A stretch of 64,000 nt of DNA, taken from contig NZ_AQGV01000012.1 of the NCBI RefSeq assembly GCF_014858725.1, positions 2,232,001 to 2,296,000 on the forward strand, given 5' to 3'. The DNA comes from Pseudoalteromonas aurantia 208. Lineage in GTDB: Bacteria; Pseudomonadota; Gammaproteobacteria; Enterobacterales; Alteromonadaceae. This document shows, in pieces, positions 18,048 to 26,935 of this stretch. Below the pieces are notes generated by a model. It saw only the letters and a list, made by a program, of their open reading frames with translations, was not told the DNA's origin and searched no databases. Position 1 is the first letter of the stretch; each line of letters starts with the position of its first letter. The position numbers and the translations under genes were made by a program.

Positions 18048-19156
18048 TTATTTGCTTCCTTTTCAAATACAATGGTTTTAACAATATCCTTATGGATATC
18101 AAAAGCAGCTTGCTTTATTTGGTAACAGTCTCGAGGATGTAATGAATGTAAATATTGCTCAAAACTTGCTCGTCGCCTAGCAGCAATGTGGGCAGGCCCT
18201 TTTTCGATAGATTTACCCGCTTCTCCGAGTAACTTTTTACCGAACTTATCAAATAACGCAACGGTTTTTCGCGAATAAAAGCCAAGAATAAAGGCAAGTA
18301 GCGGTAGACTATATACACCAACTTCATACTCACCTAAATCAAACCAGCCAACAGCAATTGCCGTCACTAATATCCACGCTAAAATCGGGCCATAAACTAG
18401 TTTGGTGTAAGCAACCCAGCGTTCACTTGGCCTAAAGTTGTTGTGGCGTAAATACTCAGCAGAAGTCACTAACAAGTTAGCTAGTACACCAAATACGGCA
18501 AAAAATATAATCTCAATTGAGCTACCTGCTGGGCTTGACCAAAAAAATGAACGGGCATTACTGAGTCTAAGTGCATTTGCATCTAAATGTTGGGCATAGG
18601 TTTTTTGTTGTAAATCAGACAACGTAATTAATAATTTATTCATAATGTTGTTAGATTCTTCAAAGCTTTTTATCGAAGCTAGCTCTTCAGATAAACGTTG
18701 CAAACTGCTTTTTGCCTGGTCCCAAACAGCACACCTAATCTTTTTTTGGTCGCACAGAGAATGAGCCAGTGCATCATCAATAACTGTAACTGGGTTGTTT
18801 TTTGAAAGTGCAGTTATGTCACTTTCCTGGCCTAAGCTTTTCGCTAATTGGTCTGAGCTTAATCTAAGGTTCTCCATCAAAAGTCTTATTTGATTCGTTC
18901 TCTCATTTAAACGTTTTAGTATCGGCGATGCATTCGCTTCTCCCATTGCCCAATTAATCGCGACGGTATCATAAAGAAAGAATTCTCCTTGTGGAGAGAG
19001 ACGGTAAGATTCACTCAAATTGATCTTAGTGAAGTTAAGCTGTTCATCCGACATAGAGTGAGATACAACATACAAAATCACCCAAAAAATGGTCAATAAG
19101 ATTAAACCACTAACAAAAGTTTGCCCTGACTTTCGACTTTGCTGAGGTGTGAACAT
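18044..19156 (-). CDS. Inner-membrane protein heading the muramidase cluster
   Basis: The frame can be read from TTG 19198. The ATG at 19156 has a GGATGG stretch at ribosome-site distance and starts MFTPQQSRKSG, so I prefer it (about 370 residues); the ATG at 19168 is possible. One membrane helix near the N-terminus (VSGLILLTIFWVILYVV) is followed by an extracytoplasmic helical domain of about 170 residues with Cys residues in SLCDQKKIRCAVWD that could pair. Three more membrane helices follow around residues 220-300 (EIIFFAVFGVLANLLV, YGPILAWILVTAIAVGWF, SLPLLAFILGFYS), then a cytoplasmic tail. No family is recognised. It is the first gene of a four-gene minus-strand operon and is divergent from the membrane-protein gene at 19485. 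Confidence 0.75.
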   Translation of the reverse strand: MFTPQQSRKSGQTFVSGLILLTIFWVILYVVSHSMSDEQLNFTKINLSESYRLSPQGEFFLYDTVAINWAMGEANASPILKRLNERTNQIRLLMENLRLSSDQLAKSLGQESDITALSKNNPVTVIDDALAHSLCDQKKIRCAVWDQAKSSLQRLSEELASIKSFEESNNIMNKLLITLSDLQQKTYAQHLDANALRLSNARSFFWSSPAGSSIEIIFFAVFGVLANLLVTSAEYLRHNNFRPSERWVAYTKLVYGPILAWILVTAIAVGWFDLGEYEVGVYSLPLLAFILGFYSRKTVALFDKFGKKLLGEAGKSIEKGPAHIAARRRASFEQYLHSLHPRDCYQIKQAAFDIHKDIVKTIVFEKEANK

Positions 19157-19484
19157 ATAACCATCCATAGTTAATAGTAGCGAGCTTAAGATGTACAATT
19201 TTCATACAACACTATACAGATATAGTGGATAATTTAAAAAAGCGCAAGTAATCTATGCTGAAGCCACAATGACTCAATGAAAGTGCTCGAAATAGTTCAC
19301 CCTAGTAACAACACAAGAGAAAAATACATCTGGGCAATAAAAAGTCACTCAGTAAGGCGATATTTTATATGTGTTAGTCGTCAATTTGATTCAAGCTAAA
19401 CAATATGGTTTAACATAAACCAATGTAACTCAAGCATTTGTGCTAAACTAAAAAAGACATTAACTCAGGAGGCTGTAATTAAGA

Positions 19485-20855
19485 GTGAGTAGAGCAAAGC
19501 TAAGTCAAGATGAGAACTTATCCTTCAAGATCAACTATCAACTTCTGCCCAAAGAAACCAATCAACTCGACCTGTATTTTTCAATTCCAACCGATATGGG
19601 GATCAATACAAATACACTCAATGAAGTCGACTTCTTCAATGCCAACATTAAATCTCATAGTGCCTACTACTCTGAGCAATTACATTTACCATTGGTTCAT
19701 AGTCGCTTTATCAGCCAAACCAAGCGAGAAAAAACCGGTTATCGGCTCAACTTAAACTTATTTTGCTACCAGCTCAGAATCGCACTAGACGCCGATGTGA
19801 AAGCCACACTACAGCTTAAAGAGCCTGATGAATTTTTCCCTGCCGTGGCTATGTTAGTTGAACAAACAGACCGCTTACTGAAAAGTTTAAGGCGCTATAC
19901 CCCGCCCGACAACAAGCTCAAATCATATTTTCAAAATGCTGACAACTACCTCAGCTGGCATACCGAACAAACATTTTTAAAGTTACTCTCCAGAGGCCCT
20001 AAATCAAGTGAGTTTAGCGAAGAACGTGCCACGTTAATTGATTTTTGTCAGCAAGAAAGCCAATACAGAACTGAACAAACCTACAACTCACAAGTGACAT
20101 TGGACGACCCAAACCGCATCACCAATAAAATGAAGCTACTCGAACGACTGATTGAATATGGGGTGGTGTTTAATAAACAAACCACTGACTTAACGTTAAA
20201 CTTAAAGCGATTAGTAAAAGGACTCGTAACCGGCGTGATCATGGCATTTGTGATGTTTATTGTGCTTAACGCGCGCTCTAATTTTCAAGAGGTTACCGTT
20301 GCCCTCATCGCGCTACTAGGTGTAATTTATGGACTCAGAGAAACATTCAAAGAAGATTTAACCCAATGGGCATGGCGCTTAATACAGCGAGGTCGCCCCA
20401 AATGGCGTAATAAATTTAAAAACTCCGTGAGTGACGATATCGTCTGCACACAAACCATTTGGCTCGAGCACATTCGCAAAAAAGACCTACCACCTGAGGT
20501 TAATAAATTATTTAAACAACGCCGGCAGCAAAATAAGCAGGCTGCACATTTAATGCATTTCTGTACTAAAGATCAGGTTCATGTCAGTGAATTCTTGCCC
20601 GGTTACGATGAAGTGCAGCAACGTATTACCTTCAACATGGCTTCATTTGTTCGCTACCTGAAGAAAGGTGCTGGAAAGCTATATACCTTAGAAGGCCAAA
20701 AGGTATCTAAAAAGTCGGTAGAACGGCGCTACCAAATTAACCTTGTGCTACGGTTTTCAACCGATCACAGTACGCAACTAGAACGTTACAAACTCACCAT
20801 GAACCGTTCTGAAATTGTTGCGATTGAACTGATGGACGAAGCAGTCGCAGAGTAA
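19485..20855 (+). CDS. Membrane protein of unknown function, divergent from the muramidase cluster
   Basis: This 456-residue protein starts at GTG 19485 behind a perfect AGGAGG (19467-19472). It has a long soluble N-terminal region (1-240) without a signal peptide, two adjacent membrane helices (VKGLVTGVIMAFVMFIVLNA and VTVALIALLGVIYGL, about 243-285), then a basic segment (LIQRGRPKWRNKFKNSV) and a soluble C-terminal domain. Both ends should therefore lie in the cytoplasm. I do not recognise the family. The 286-base divergent intergenic region with the muramidase cluster raises the possibility of shared control, but no operator is evident. Confidence 0.75.
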   Translation: MSRAKLSQDENLSFKINYQLLPKETNQLDLYFSIPTDMGINTNTLNEVDFFNANIKSHSAYYSEQLHLPLVHSRFISQTKREKTGYRLNLNLFCYQLRIALDADVKATLQLKEPDEFFPAVAMLVEQTDRLLKSLRRYTPPDNKLKSYFQNADNYLSWHTEQTFLKLLSRGPKSSEFSEERATLIDFCQQESQYRTEQTYNSQVTLDDPNRITNKMKLLERLIEYGVVFNKQTTDLTLNLKRLVKGLVTGVIMAFVMFIVLNARSNFQEVTVALIALLGVIYGLRETFKEDLTQWAWRLIQRGRPKWRNKFKNSVSDDIVCTQTIWLEHIRKKDLPPEVNKLFKQRRQQNKQAAHLMHFCTKDQVHVSEFLPGYDEVQQRITFNMASFVRYLKKGAGKLYTLEGQKVSKKSVERRYQINLVLRFSTDHSTQLERYKLTMNRSEIVAIELMDEAVAE

Positions 20856-21160
20856 TCTACAAAAGCGCTACATCAATGAAACTTAGAAGCGTCAATTATA
20901 GTCTGTCAAAAAGTGATAAACATATGAATAAAATTATCGCATTCGTATCTTAATGACTTAATACCGCAATGGCTTATACATGACTGCTTAGGAAAATAAA
21001 AAGTATGTTTAACTATCAGGCAATTAATAATAGATATTGAATAGTTTATATAGTTGAACATATACCATCAATACTGTGACCGTTAACTCCAAGCATGTTA
21101 ACAAATACCCTTTTCTTAGTTTTTATAAAGAAAAAATTTGGAACTCATAGACTAATGAAA
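20856..21160. other. A+T-rich intergenic stretch with no recognised feature
   Basis: About 300 bases between the membrane-protein gene and the decayed gene below. I see no open frame of note, no strong hairpin and no RNA gene in it. Confidence 0.5.
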
Positions 21161-21658
21161 TTAACGCTGACTTTTCTGCTGTTCAAAATGAGGGAAATAA
21201 CCTGAGCTTGGTTCAGTATAATTTGGCGGTATTTCACCTGAAAATAATCCCCCATACACTCTTTCTCATCAATAGTTTCAACATTTCATAATTGACAGGT
21301 TTCACCGCTGTCGTCTATGTCATTATAAGCTGTTGGATAAGTCATTTCCCACATTTCAATCACGATCATTTGCCCCCCAATCAAAATCATAAGTGACAAC
21401 TGCTAGAGGGTTTAGCCAATGCCAAAACTATTCATCTTGCTCAAAAGCAAACAAGAGCTCATCCTTCATGTCGCTAACATAACTACCAACATAGTTGCTA
21501 CCGAGTCGTTTTGCGTTCTCTCGTATCTCAGTAACACAAAAACATAGCATGCCATACGCTTCTGCTTCAGAATATTCTGGTGTTTAAAATATCATTAAGA
21601 AACTTCCAAAAGCAGATATTAAATGAGGTGTATTAAATTGCTTTGTAATTACTGTCAT
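21161..21658 (-). pseudogene. Decayed gene of about 165 codons with several stops and frameshifts
   Basis: Read on the minus strand from ATG 21658, one frame gives MTVITKQFNTPHLISAFG, a TAA stop, then TPEYSEAEAYGMLCFCV and SNYVGSYVSDMKDELLF, a TAG stop, then NPLAVVTYDFDWGANDRD. A frameshift leads to EMWEMTYPTAYNDIDDSGE, another stop, and a second shift to SGEIPPNYTEPSSGYFPHF with a final TAA at 21161. The pieces have protein-like composition and line up head to tail, so this is one gene that has been inactivated. I do not recognise the product. The remaining gap up to 21996 has no gene and should contain the protease promoter. Confidence 0.6.
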
Positions 21659-21996
21659 ATTAATTACCCCCGACTTCGATCAGAGTAATAATATGCTTCA
21701 TATTAGCCATTGAATTGAATTTCGACTGTTTCGTGTCAGGAGTTAACAAGGGCGTGTTTTCTTGCCTGTCTAATACACCACCTCATAAAACGCTATATAC
21801 CTTGCTGTAGCATTAACGTGATCTTGATCTAAATAAAACTTCCAAAAATAAAGCACTAAGTCACTTACTCCTGATAATAAAAATTCTACCCCACTTTCTT
21901 TGATACATTTAAAACACTTGAATGAAACCTTTAATTAACATACATTCACTGTGTTTTGTTCAAAAACACAACAACTAAAATTAAAGGATAATATCT

Positions 21997-23883
21997 ATGA
22001 TACCGTGTAAAGTTCGCAAGGCCGTACTTCCAGTATGTGCATTGCTTTTGTCATCAGCTACTTTTGCTGGTGTATTAGACGCTTCAGCGCAAAAAACAGA
22101 CATCGCTAAAATTGTTTCTCATCAGCTATCGCTTAATGCGGGGCACGCTGGGATCACCACCCAAGATGTTAAAGAGCATATTATTAATCACCCTGATGCA
22201 CAGTTTATTAAAATAAACTTTGCGCAGTTGTCGTTACCTGAAGGCGCATACATTGAAGTCAGTAATTTAGAAGGTACAGAAAGCTATCGTTATGATCACA
22301 ATGACAGCGATGTCAAAGCATCTATGTCGGTGTCATCAGACACAGTTAAAGTAACGCTAGTTTCACCTAGCTCAGTACAATGGGGCGAAAGTCATGGTGT
22401 TGAAATACAAGATTTCTATGCCGGCTTCTCTGATTTTGAATTAGCTGAAAGAGCCGCTATTTTTGAAAGTGGTGATATTCAGCCTAACTCGACTTGCGGT
22501 GTTAATGAGCGTCAAGACGTTGCCTGTTGGGAAGAGTCTCACCCGGTTGAATATGAACGTAGCCGCCCAGTTGCGCGCTTGCTTATCGGTGGTCGTAGCC
22601 TGTGTACTGCGTGGCGTGTTGGTGCCGATAACCATATGTTTACCAACAATCACTGCTTTAGTAGAGCAGCAGATACCAAAAATGTTGAAGTGTGGTTTAA
22701 TTACCAGCGCACAGGCTGTGGTACTGGCACAACCAATAGCACAGTGAAAGTAAACGGCGACCAGCTTTTGGCTACCGATTATGCGCTAGATTACACCTTA
22801 TTTACTGTGCAAGAGTTTGAAAAAATTAAACAGTTTGGCCACTTTGGGCTAGATGCAAATGCACAAAATCAAGGCGAGCGTATCTATATCCCGCAGCATG
22901 GTGCGGGTAACCCGAAAGAGTTGGCAATTGAAAGTGACTTAAACGCAAATGGGCTGTGTCAGATTGACCAAACCGTCACAGCGGGTCGTGGTAGCGATAC
23001 AGACATGGGTTATAAATGTGACACCATCGGGGGCTCTTCAGGCTCACCTGTACTGTCGGCAAAAAACAACGATGTTATTGCCCTACACCATTATGGTAAT
23101 AGCACGCAGTGTACAACTAAATTAAACCGCGGCACACGCATTGAGTTAATTTGGCCAAAAGTAGCCACCCATTTTGGTGGCGTGTTACCAGTAGGAGATA
23201 ATGGTAACTCAGGCAATAACCCGCCAGTTGCTCAGATTACGACACAGTGTTCGCAATTAACATGCAGCTTTGATTCAAGCATGTCATCTGACTCTGACGG
23301 TAATATTGTCACGACTGCGTGGGATTTTGGCGATGGTACAACAAGTACGACTGCTGGTTTAGTCACACATACCTATCAGCAAGCCGGGACATATAACGTC
23401 TCGCTGGTTGTGACAGACAACGGCAACGCGCAAGACAGTGCCGTAGTTGAGGTGACAGTCACCGCAACTGGTAACCAAGCGCCTGTAGCGGACTTCACAT
23501 ATTCAACTAATGGTCTAGCAGTAAACTTTACCGATGCTTCAACAGATGACTCAGGCGTTATCGAGTATTTATGGGCGTTTGGTGATGGCAATAGCAGCCA
23601 AATGCAAAACCCATCTCATGCCTACGTTGCTGCAGGTACTTACCCTGTCACACTCACAGTGACCGATGCACAAGGTGAACAATCGACTAAATCAAGTTCA
23701 GTCGTCATTTCGGATAGCAACTGTAATGTTGCCGTATGGGATAGTTCAAGTGTTTACCTCAAAGGCGACCAAGCGTCTCAAAATGGCAGCGTTTATGAAG
23801 CGAAATGGTGGACACAAGCTCAGTCTCCGGCAGATAACTCGTCTACATGGGCAGTTTGGAAATGGGTGAAAAACTGTAATTAA
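21997..23883 (+). CDS. Secreted trypsin-like (lysyl endopeptidase-like) serine protease with two PKD domains and a chitin-binding-like tail
   Basis: This 628-residue protein has a signal peptide (about 1-24, ATFA-GV) and a propeptide up to about residue 165. The catalytic domain contains the triad His219 (MFTNNHC), Asp265 (ALDYTLF) and Ser348 (GGSSGSPV), with paired Cys typical of bacterial Lys-C-like S1 enzymes. Two PKD domains follow (about 410-490 and 495-575; WDFGDGTTSTTA and WAFGDGNSSQMQNPSHAY). The final 50 residues (AVWDSSSVYLKGDQ, YEAKWWTQ, WAVWKWVKNC) look like a ChtBD3/CBM5-12 chitin- or cellulose-binding module. It would be secreted and degrade protein on polymer surfaces. Residues of the S1 pocket were not modelled, so Lys specificity is unproven. 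Confidence 0.9.
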   Translation: MIPCKVRKAVLPVCALLLSSATFAGVLDASAQKTDIAKIVSHQLSLNAGHAGITTQDVKEHIINHPDAQFIKINFAQLSLPEGAYIEVSNLEGTESYRYDHNDSDVKASMSVSSDTVKVTLVSPSSVQWGESHGVEIQDFYAGFSDFELAERAAIFESGDIQPNSTCGVNERQDVACWEESHPVEYERSRPVARLLIGGRSLCTAWRVGADNHMFTNNHCFSRAADTKNVEVWFNYQRTGCGTGTTNSTVKVNGDQLLATDYALDYTLFTVQEFEKIKQFGHFGLDANAQNQGERIYIPQHGAGNPKELAIESDLNANGLCQIDQTVTAGRGSDTDMGYKCDTIGGSSGSPVLSAKNNDVIALHHYGNSTQCTTKLNRGTRIELIWPKVATHFGGVLPVGDNGNSGNNPPVAQITTQCSQLTCSFDSSMSSDSDGNIVTTAWDFGDGTTSTTAGLVTHTYQQAGTYNVSLVVTDNGNAQDSAVVEVTVTATGNQAPVADFTYSTNGLAVNFTDASTDDSGVIEYLWAFGDGNSSQMQNPSHAYVAAGTYPVTLTVTDAQGEQSTKSSSVVISDSNCNVAVWDSSSVYLKGDQASQNGSVYEAKWWTQAQSPADNSSTWAVWKWVKNCN

Positions 23884-23904
23884 GTGATTTGAACTAATAC
23901 AAGA

Positions 23905-23951
23905 TTGAACCGAGTTAAAGTGCCAGCCTTGACTTGGTTCAACCTTTTATT
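23905..23951 (+). terminator. Terminator after the secreted protease gene
   Basis: Inverted repeat TTGAACCGAGT/ACTTGGTTCAA with a 16-base loop, followed by CCTTTTAT. It starts 22 bases after the stop at 23883. Confidence 0.65.
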
Positions 23952-24324
23952 TCCACGTTTCTAAAATAGATGTGACGGTTAGTGGCCGAATACAAGAAAG
24001 TGTATAATTCGCTAAATAATGCGGGTCAAACCGCTTGCTTCATTGTACTATTTAGCTCAAATATATCAGCATCATATGCTATTAACGCAGAGTCTTTTAG
24101 CAGGCGCTCTTTCTTCAAGTATGATGTCAATTCAATTACCCGAAAACTAGATGCTTGCTCCAATAAATCATGGATCAGATATTCTACAGTCGCTCCGTTA
24201 CTCAATACCCTCTATAAATACTATAGCGTCAAGAATCAGTGAAAAATCAGTAAAACGTCATGTTTACCTCTTTAATATCTTTATAATTTCCCTAAATTTT
24301 TCATTAAAATAAAGACGGTGCTCT

Positions 24325-25290
24325 ATGTCATCTAAAAAAATTTCAGGAATAAAATGTCTACTGTTTTCTATCTGCTTTCTTAGCGTAACGACTGGATGTC
24401 AAACGAATGAAAAAGTGACTTCCCAACCTTTTTCCATTATTTATGGGTTCAAAGAAGGTGATAATAAATCAATTTATTTGAGCGATGAACAAGGGAAGAA
24501 ACGTATAAAAATTATTGATGTGCCTAATAACGCAGGCGGCTACCCTGCGGTTTCGCCTACAGGTAAGCAAATTGCTTTTTATGGTAAATACGACAAACGA
24601 AAAACTTGGTCTATTCACACCGCTGATATCGATGGCACCAACATGCGCCGTTTAACCAATTTAAAAAACGCTTGGGACTACGGCCCTGCTTTTTCTTCTG
24701 ATGGGAAAACCATTGTATTCGGCCGAGAGTACACTGATAAAAACGGCGACATGCAAGAAGGGATTTGGCTGATGAACTCAGACGGCACCGAACAACACCA
24801 GATAAAAGGATTAGAGGGAGGCGCTCCTGAGTATATGCCCGATGGACGACTACTCTTTCATTCTAAAGGCCGCTTTTCTAAAACGGCTGCAGCGCAAATA
24901 AGCATTGCCAATATCGATGGTAGTAACGTGATCCAACTTACCAATGATGATACAGATAACTTCAACCCAAAGATCTCGCCTGATGGCACCCAAATCGCTT
25001 ACCTTTCAAATCGAGATGGTAACCAAGAGGTTTATGTGATGAACGTCGATGGCTCCAACCAAACACGGCTTACTAGAAACCGAATTAGAGATGGTGACCC
25101 TGCCTGGTCTCCTGACGGTTCTAAAGTCTTTTTTACATCACAGAACGTATTTGGAATTTATGATATTTATAAGGTCGACAAAGATGGCTCATCCACTGAG
25201 AGAGTGCTAATTAATGCGTCTCAAACAGCCACTGTCTATCACGTTGATAAGCACTATCTGGAAAGGTTAGCGCACGCCAGACAACAATAA
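24325..25290 (+). CDS. TolB-like beta-propeller lipoprotein
   Basis: This 321-residue protein has a lipoprotein signal peptide (LLFSICFLSVTTGC, Cys25). About six PD40/WD40-like blades follow, recognisable by repeats of the type SPDGTQIAYLSNRDGNQEVY, with NVDGSNQTRLT-like linkers as in TolB and DPP IV propellers. There is no TolB N-terminal domain and no Pal or tol gene near, so this is not TolB itself. The residue after the lipobox Cys is Gln, which predicts the outer membrane. It may bind peptides or glycans, but no enzymatic residues are seen. It stands alone, after the protease gene and just before the integron cassettes, and is followed by a weak stem-loop. Confidence 0.8.
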   Translation: MSSKKISGIKCLLFSICFLSVTTGCQTNEKVTSQPFSIIYGFKEGDNKSIYLSDEQGKKRIKIIDVPNNAGGYPAVSPTGKQIAFYGKYDKRKTWSIHTADIDGTNMRRLTNLKNAWDYGPAFSSDGKTIVFGREYTDKNGDMQEGIWLMNSDGTEQHQIKGLEGGAPEYMPDGRLLFHSKGRFSKTAAAQISIANIDGSNVIQLTNDDTDNFNPKISPDGTQIAYLSNRDGNQEVYVMNVDGSNQTRLTRNRIRDGDPAWSPDGSKVFFTSQNVFGIYDIYKVDKDGSSTERVLINASQTATVYHVDKHYLERLAHARQQ

Positions 25291-25329
25291 ACAAATATGG
25301 CGTAACGGAGTATTGGCAAGAATCATCAC

Positions 25330-25359
25330 CTAGATACAGGTACTCTTATCTGTATCTAG
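25330..25359 (+). terminator. Stem-loop after the propeller lipoprotein gene
   Basis: Perfect 10-bp inverted repeat CTAGATACAG/CTGTATCTAG with a 10-base loop, 39 bases after the stop at 25290. No T run follows, so Rho-independent termination is doubtful. Confidence 0.4.
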
Positions 25360-25540
25360 CAAAGCCAGGGAAGTACACAAATTTAGTAACTAATAACATA
25401 TCAAAAATACATTTCTGGTAGATTGGTTAAGACTCCACCTGACAGGCAGTTAAGAGCGAGAAGTAGACGGCCAGTAAACTCGTTTTTGGACAGAAACGTA
25501 TTAGAGACGAAGGACAGTTGTGTCCAACAACTGTCATTCG

Positions 25541-25634
25541 TAACGCCGCCTTAAGCTATGAGTGAACGTGTGCTATGTTTGAGCATTAGCGAGTTCGGCA
25601 CGCGTTTGCGAGTCAGTCTTAAAGGCTTTTTAAC
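25541..25634 (-). repeat. attC-like site 1 (terminal)
   Basis: Read on the minus strand, it starts at GTTAAAAAGCC, overlapping the stop of the 25630 gene, and ends in TTAAGGCGGCGTTAC. Inner partly complementary arms (CACGCGTTTGCG region and its partner) flank the centre. It is the site furthest from the recombinase unit and may mark the array end. A perfect hairpin (25509-25541) lies immediately beyond it. Confidence 0.55.
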
Positions 25635-26802
25635 TATCTCTTAAGTCAGCTAAACTGAACAGGTATAATGCAGCAAGCGCTTCTGTAACCTTAATGCACA
25701 TAGTCAAATATTCTTTGTAATCGCAGCTAACTGAATCACCATTGTTCTTTGTATACGAGATTTTAGATTTTTTGGAGCTATACACCATATTGTTATGAAA
25801 TGAAGCATTTCGCAGGTGATTATCATAGCACTCAGACAATTTTAGTAGTTCAGCGTTTCCTGTTAAGCACCTCAACTTATCTCCGTTTCCGTTATTGACA
25901 TACTTACTTAAAGAATCAATTCGTTCAAACGTGTGAGGATTACCTCGTACAATTGAGTTATTCAGACCTGCTGGAATAAATAAAAGCTTCGCTAGAGCTT
26001 CATAAGCTGAGCTGTAATATTTTTTCGTTCGATTAAAGTTTGTGGAAGAGACTTTAACACGTCCTGAAATTTCAATACCTCTATTGAGATACGTAAACAC
26101 TTGCGAAAATTCACCAAAAGAATCAATGAATTCTTCCAGTATATCAAATACATTTACCGATTGAGTTTTACTGAATTCAATTAAGGCTGTTAGATCACCA
26201 GCTTGCGCCTGAGCTGATTGCAAGTTTTGATAAATTTCTAAGCCATAAGCACCAATAACATACTTAAGAAACTTTTCTTTATAGTAGTCTTCACCCATTC
26301 CAGTTTGTTCTTCAAACACTTTCACATTTTTCAAAATGTAGCTGTCAGCTAGCTCTACCTTTCCTTTATTAAGCAAAGACCAAACCTTAAGATAAAAACG
26401 CATTATCTCACTGTTGTAATTTTCGTAAGTTGCTCGATGAGCAATGATACCATTGCTTTCTTGCTTATCCAGTTCCTCTCGCATTCGCCCCATCTCCAGC
26501 ACATTTGAAAGAGTAGCCCTAAAAATATCTCCAGCTTCAACAACTTTATTCCCAACCCCAAAATCTGGATTCAGGTGAACTTGTATAGCGTCTGCATACT
26601 CAAAATCAGCTTCGACACAGTTTTTACCATATTTATATCTAACATCAGTAACGGAATGCATGTTCTCTAAACCAAACTGCATTTCCTCTTCGCACTCAGT
26701 GCATGGAAATGTGTGATTTTGGCTATCTTCACGACCAAGCGTTACTTTGAGCAAATGTTTAGTTTCGCATGTATCACATGCGACTCTTGGAGTTATTACC
26801 AT
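25630..26802 (-). CDS. Cassette gene 1: zinc-ribbon protein of unknown function
   Basis: This 390-residue soluble protein is unusually long for a cassette gene. The N-terminus has two Cys pairs (CDTCETKH and FPCTECEEEMQFG, Cys-x2-Cys spaced by about 23 residues), a likely zinc ribbon. The rest is helical, with EEFIDSFGEFSQVFTYLNRG and NASFHNNMVYSSKKS. The latter, an N-x3-H-N motif after a helix, is reminiscent of HEPN-type helical bundles, but the classic R-x4-6-H is not clear. ATG 26802 follows a GAGGAA ribosome site. I do not know its function. Cassette genes of this kind are often defence- or stress-related, which is an inference from context. Confidence 0.7.
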   Translation of the reverse strand: MVITPRVACDTCETKHLLKVTLGREDSQNHTFPCTECEEEMQFGLENMHSVTDVRYKYGKNCVEADFEYADAIQVHLNPDFGVGNKVVEAGDIFRATLSNVLEMGRMREELDKQESNGIIAHRATYENYNSEIMRFYLKVWSLLNKGKVELADSYILKNVKVFEEQTGMGEDYYKEKFLKYVIGAYGLEIYQNLQSAQAQAGDLTALIEFSKTQSVNVFDILEEFIDSFGEFSQVFTYLNRGIEISGRVKVSSTNFNRTKKYYSSAYEALAKLLFIPAGLNNSIVRGNPHTFERIDSLSKYVNNGNGDKLRCLTGNAELLKLSECYDNHLRNASFHNNMVYSSKKSKISYTKNNGDSVSCDYKEYLTMCIKVTEALAALYLFSLADLRDS

Positions 26803-26831
26803 TATATTCCTCGTACTAATTTGATAAAGAT

Positions 26832-26921
26832 CGTTAACGCCTAAATAACAGGCTAAGTAATAGTTGGCTAAAATTGTGCAGCGAAGCGAAACATAGCCAA
26901 CTGTTACGTGTCCTTGTTGAT
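26832..26921 (-). repeat. attC-like site 2
   Basis: Minus-strand reading: left end CAACAAGGACACG, then the inner arms AGTTGGCTATG and TTTTAGCCAACT (AGTTGGCT/AGCCAACT perfectly complementary), right end TTTAGGCGTTAACG. The overall plan matches marine gammaproteobacterial attC sites. It follows cassette gene 2 (stop 26936). Confidence 0.75.
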
Positions 26922-26935
26922 TTTCTTTTTATATT

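Noticed and set aside
15661-19198. Prophage lysis module
   Set aside because: No holin, spanin pair, or structural phage genes; the lipoprotein and membrane protein are far larger than spanins or holins.
23982-24242. 86-codon open frame between the protease and the propeller lipoprotein
   Set aside because: GTG start without a ribosome site, composition unlike neighbouring genes, overlaps no conserved motif; likely chance.
24325-25290. TolB of the Tol-Pal system
   Set aside because: It is a lipoprotein without the TolB N-terminal domain and no tol/pal genes are adjacent.
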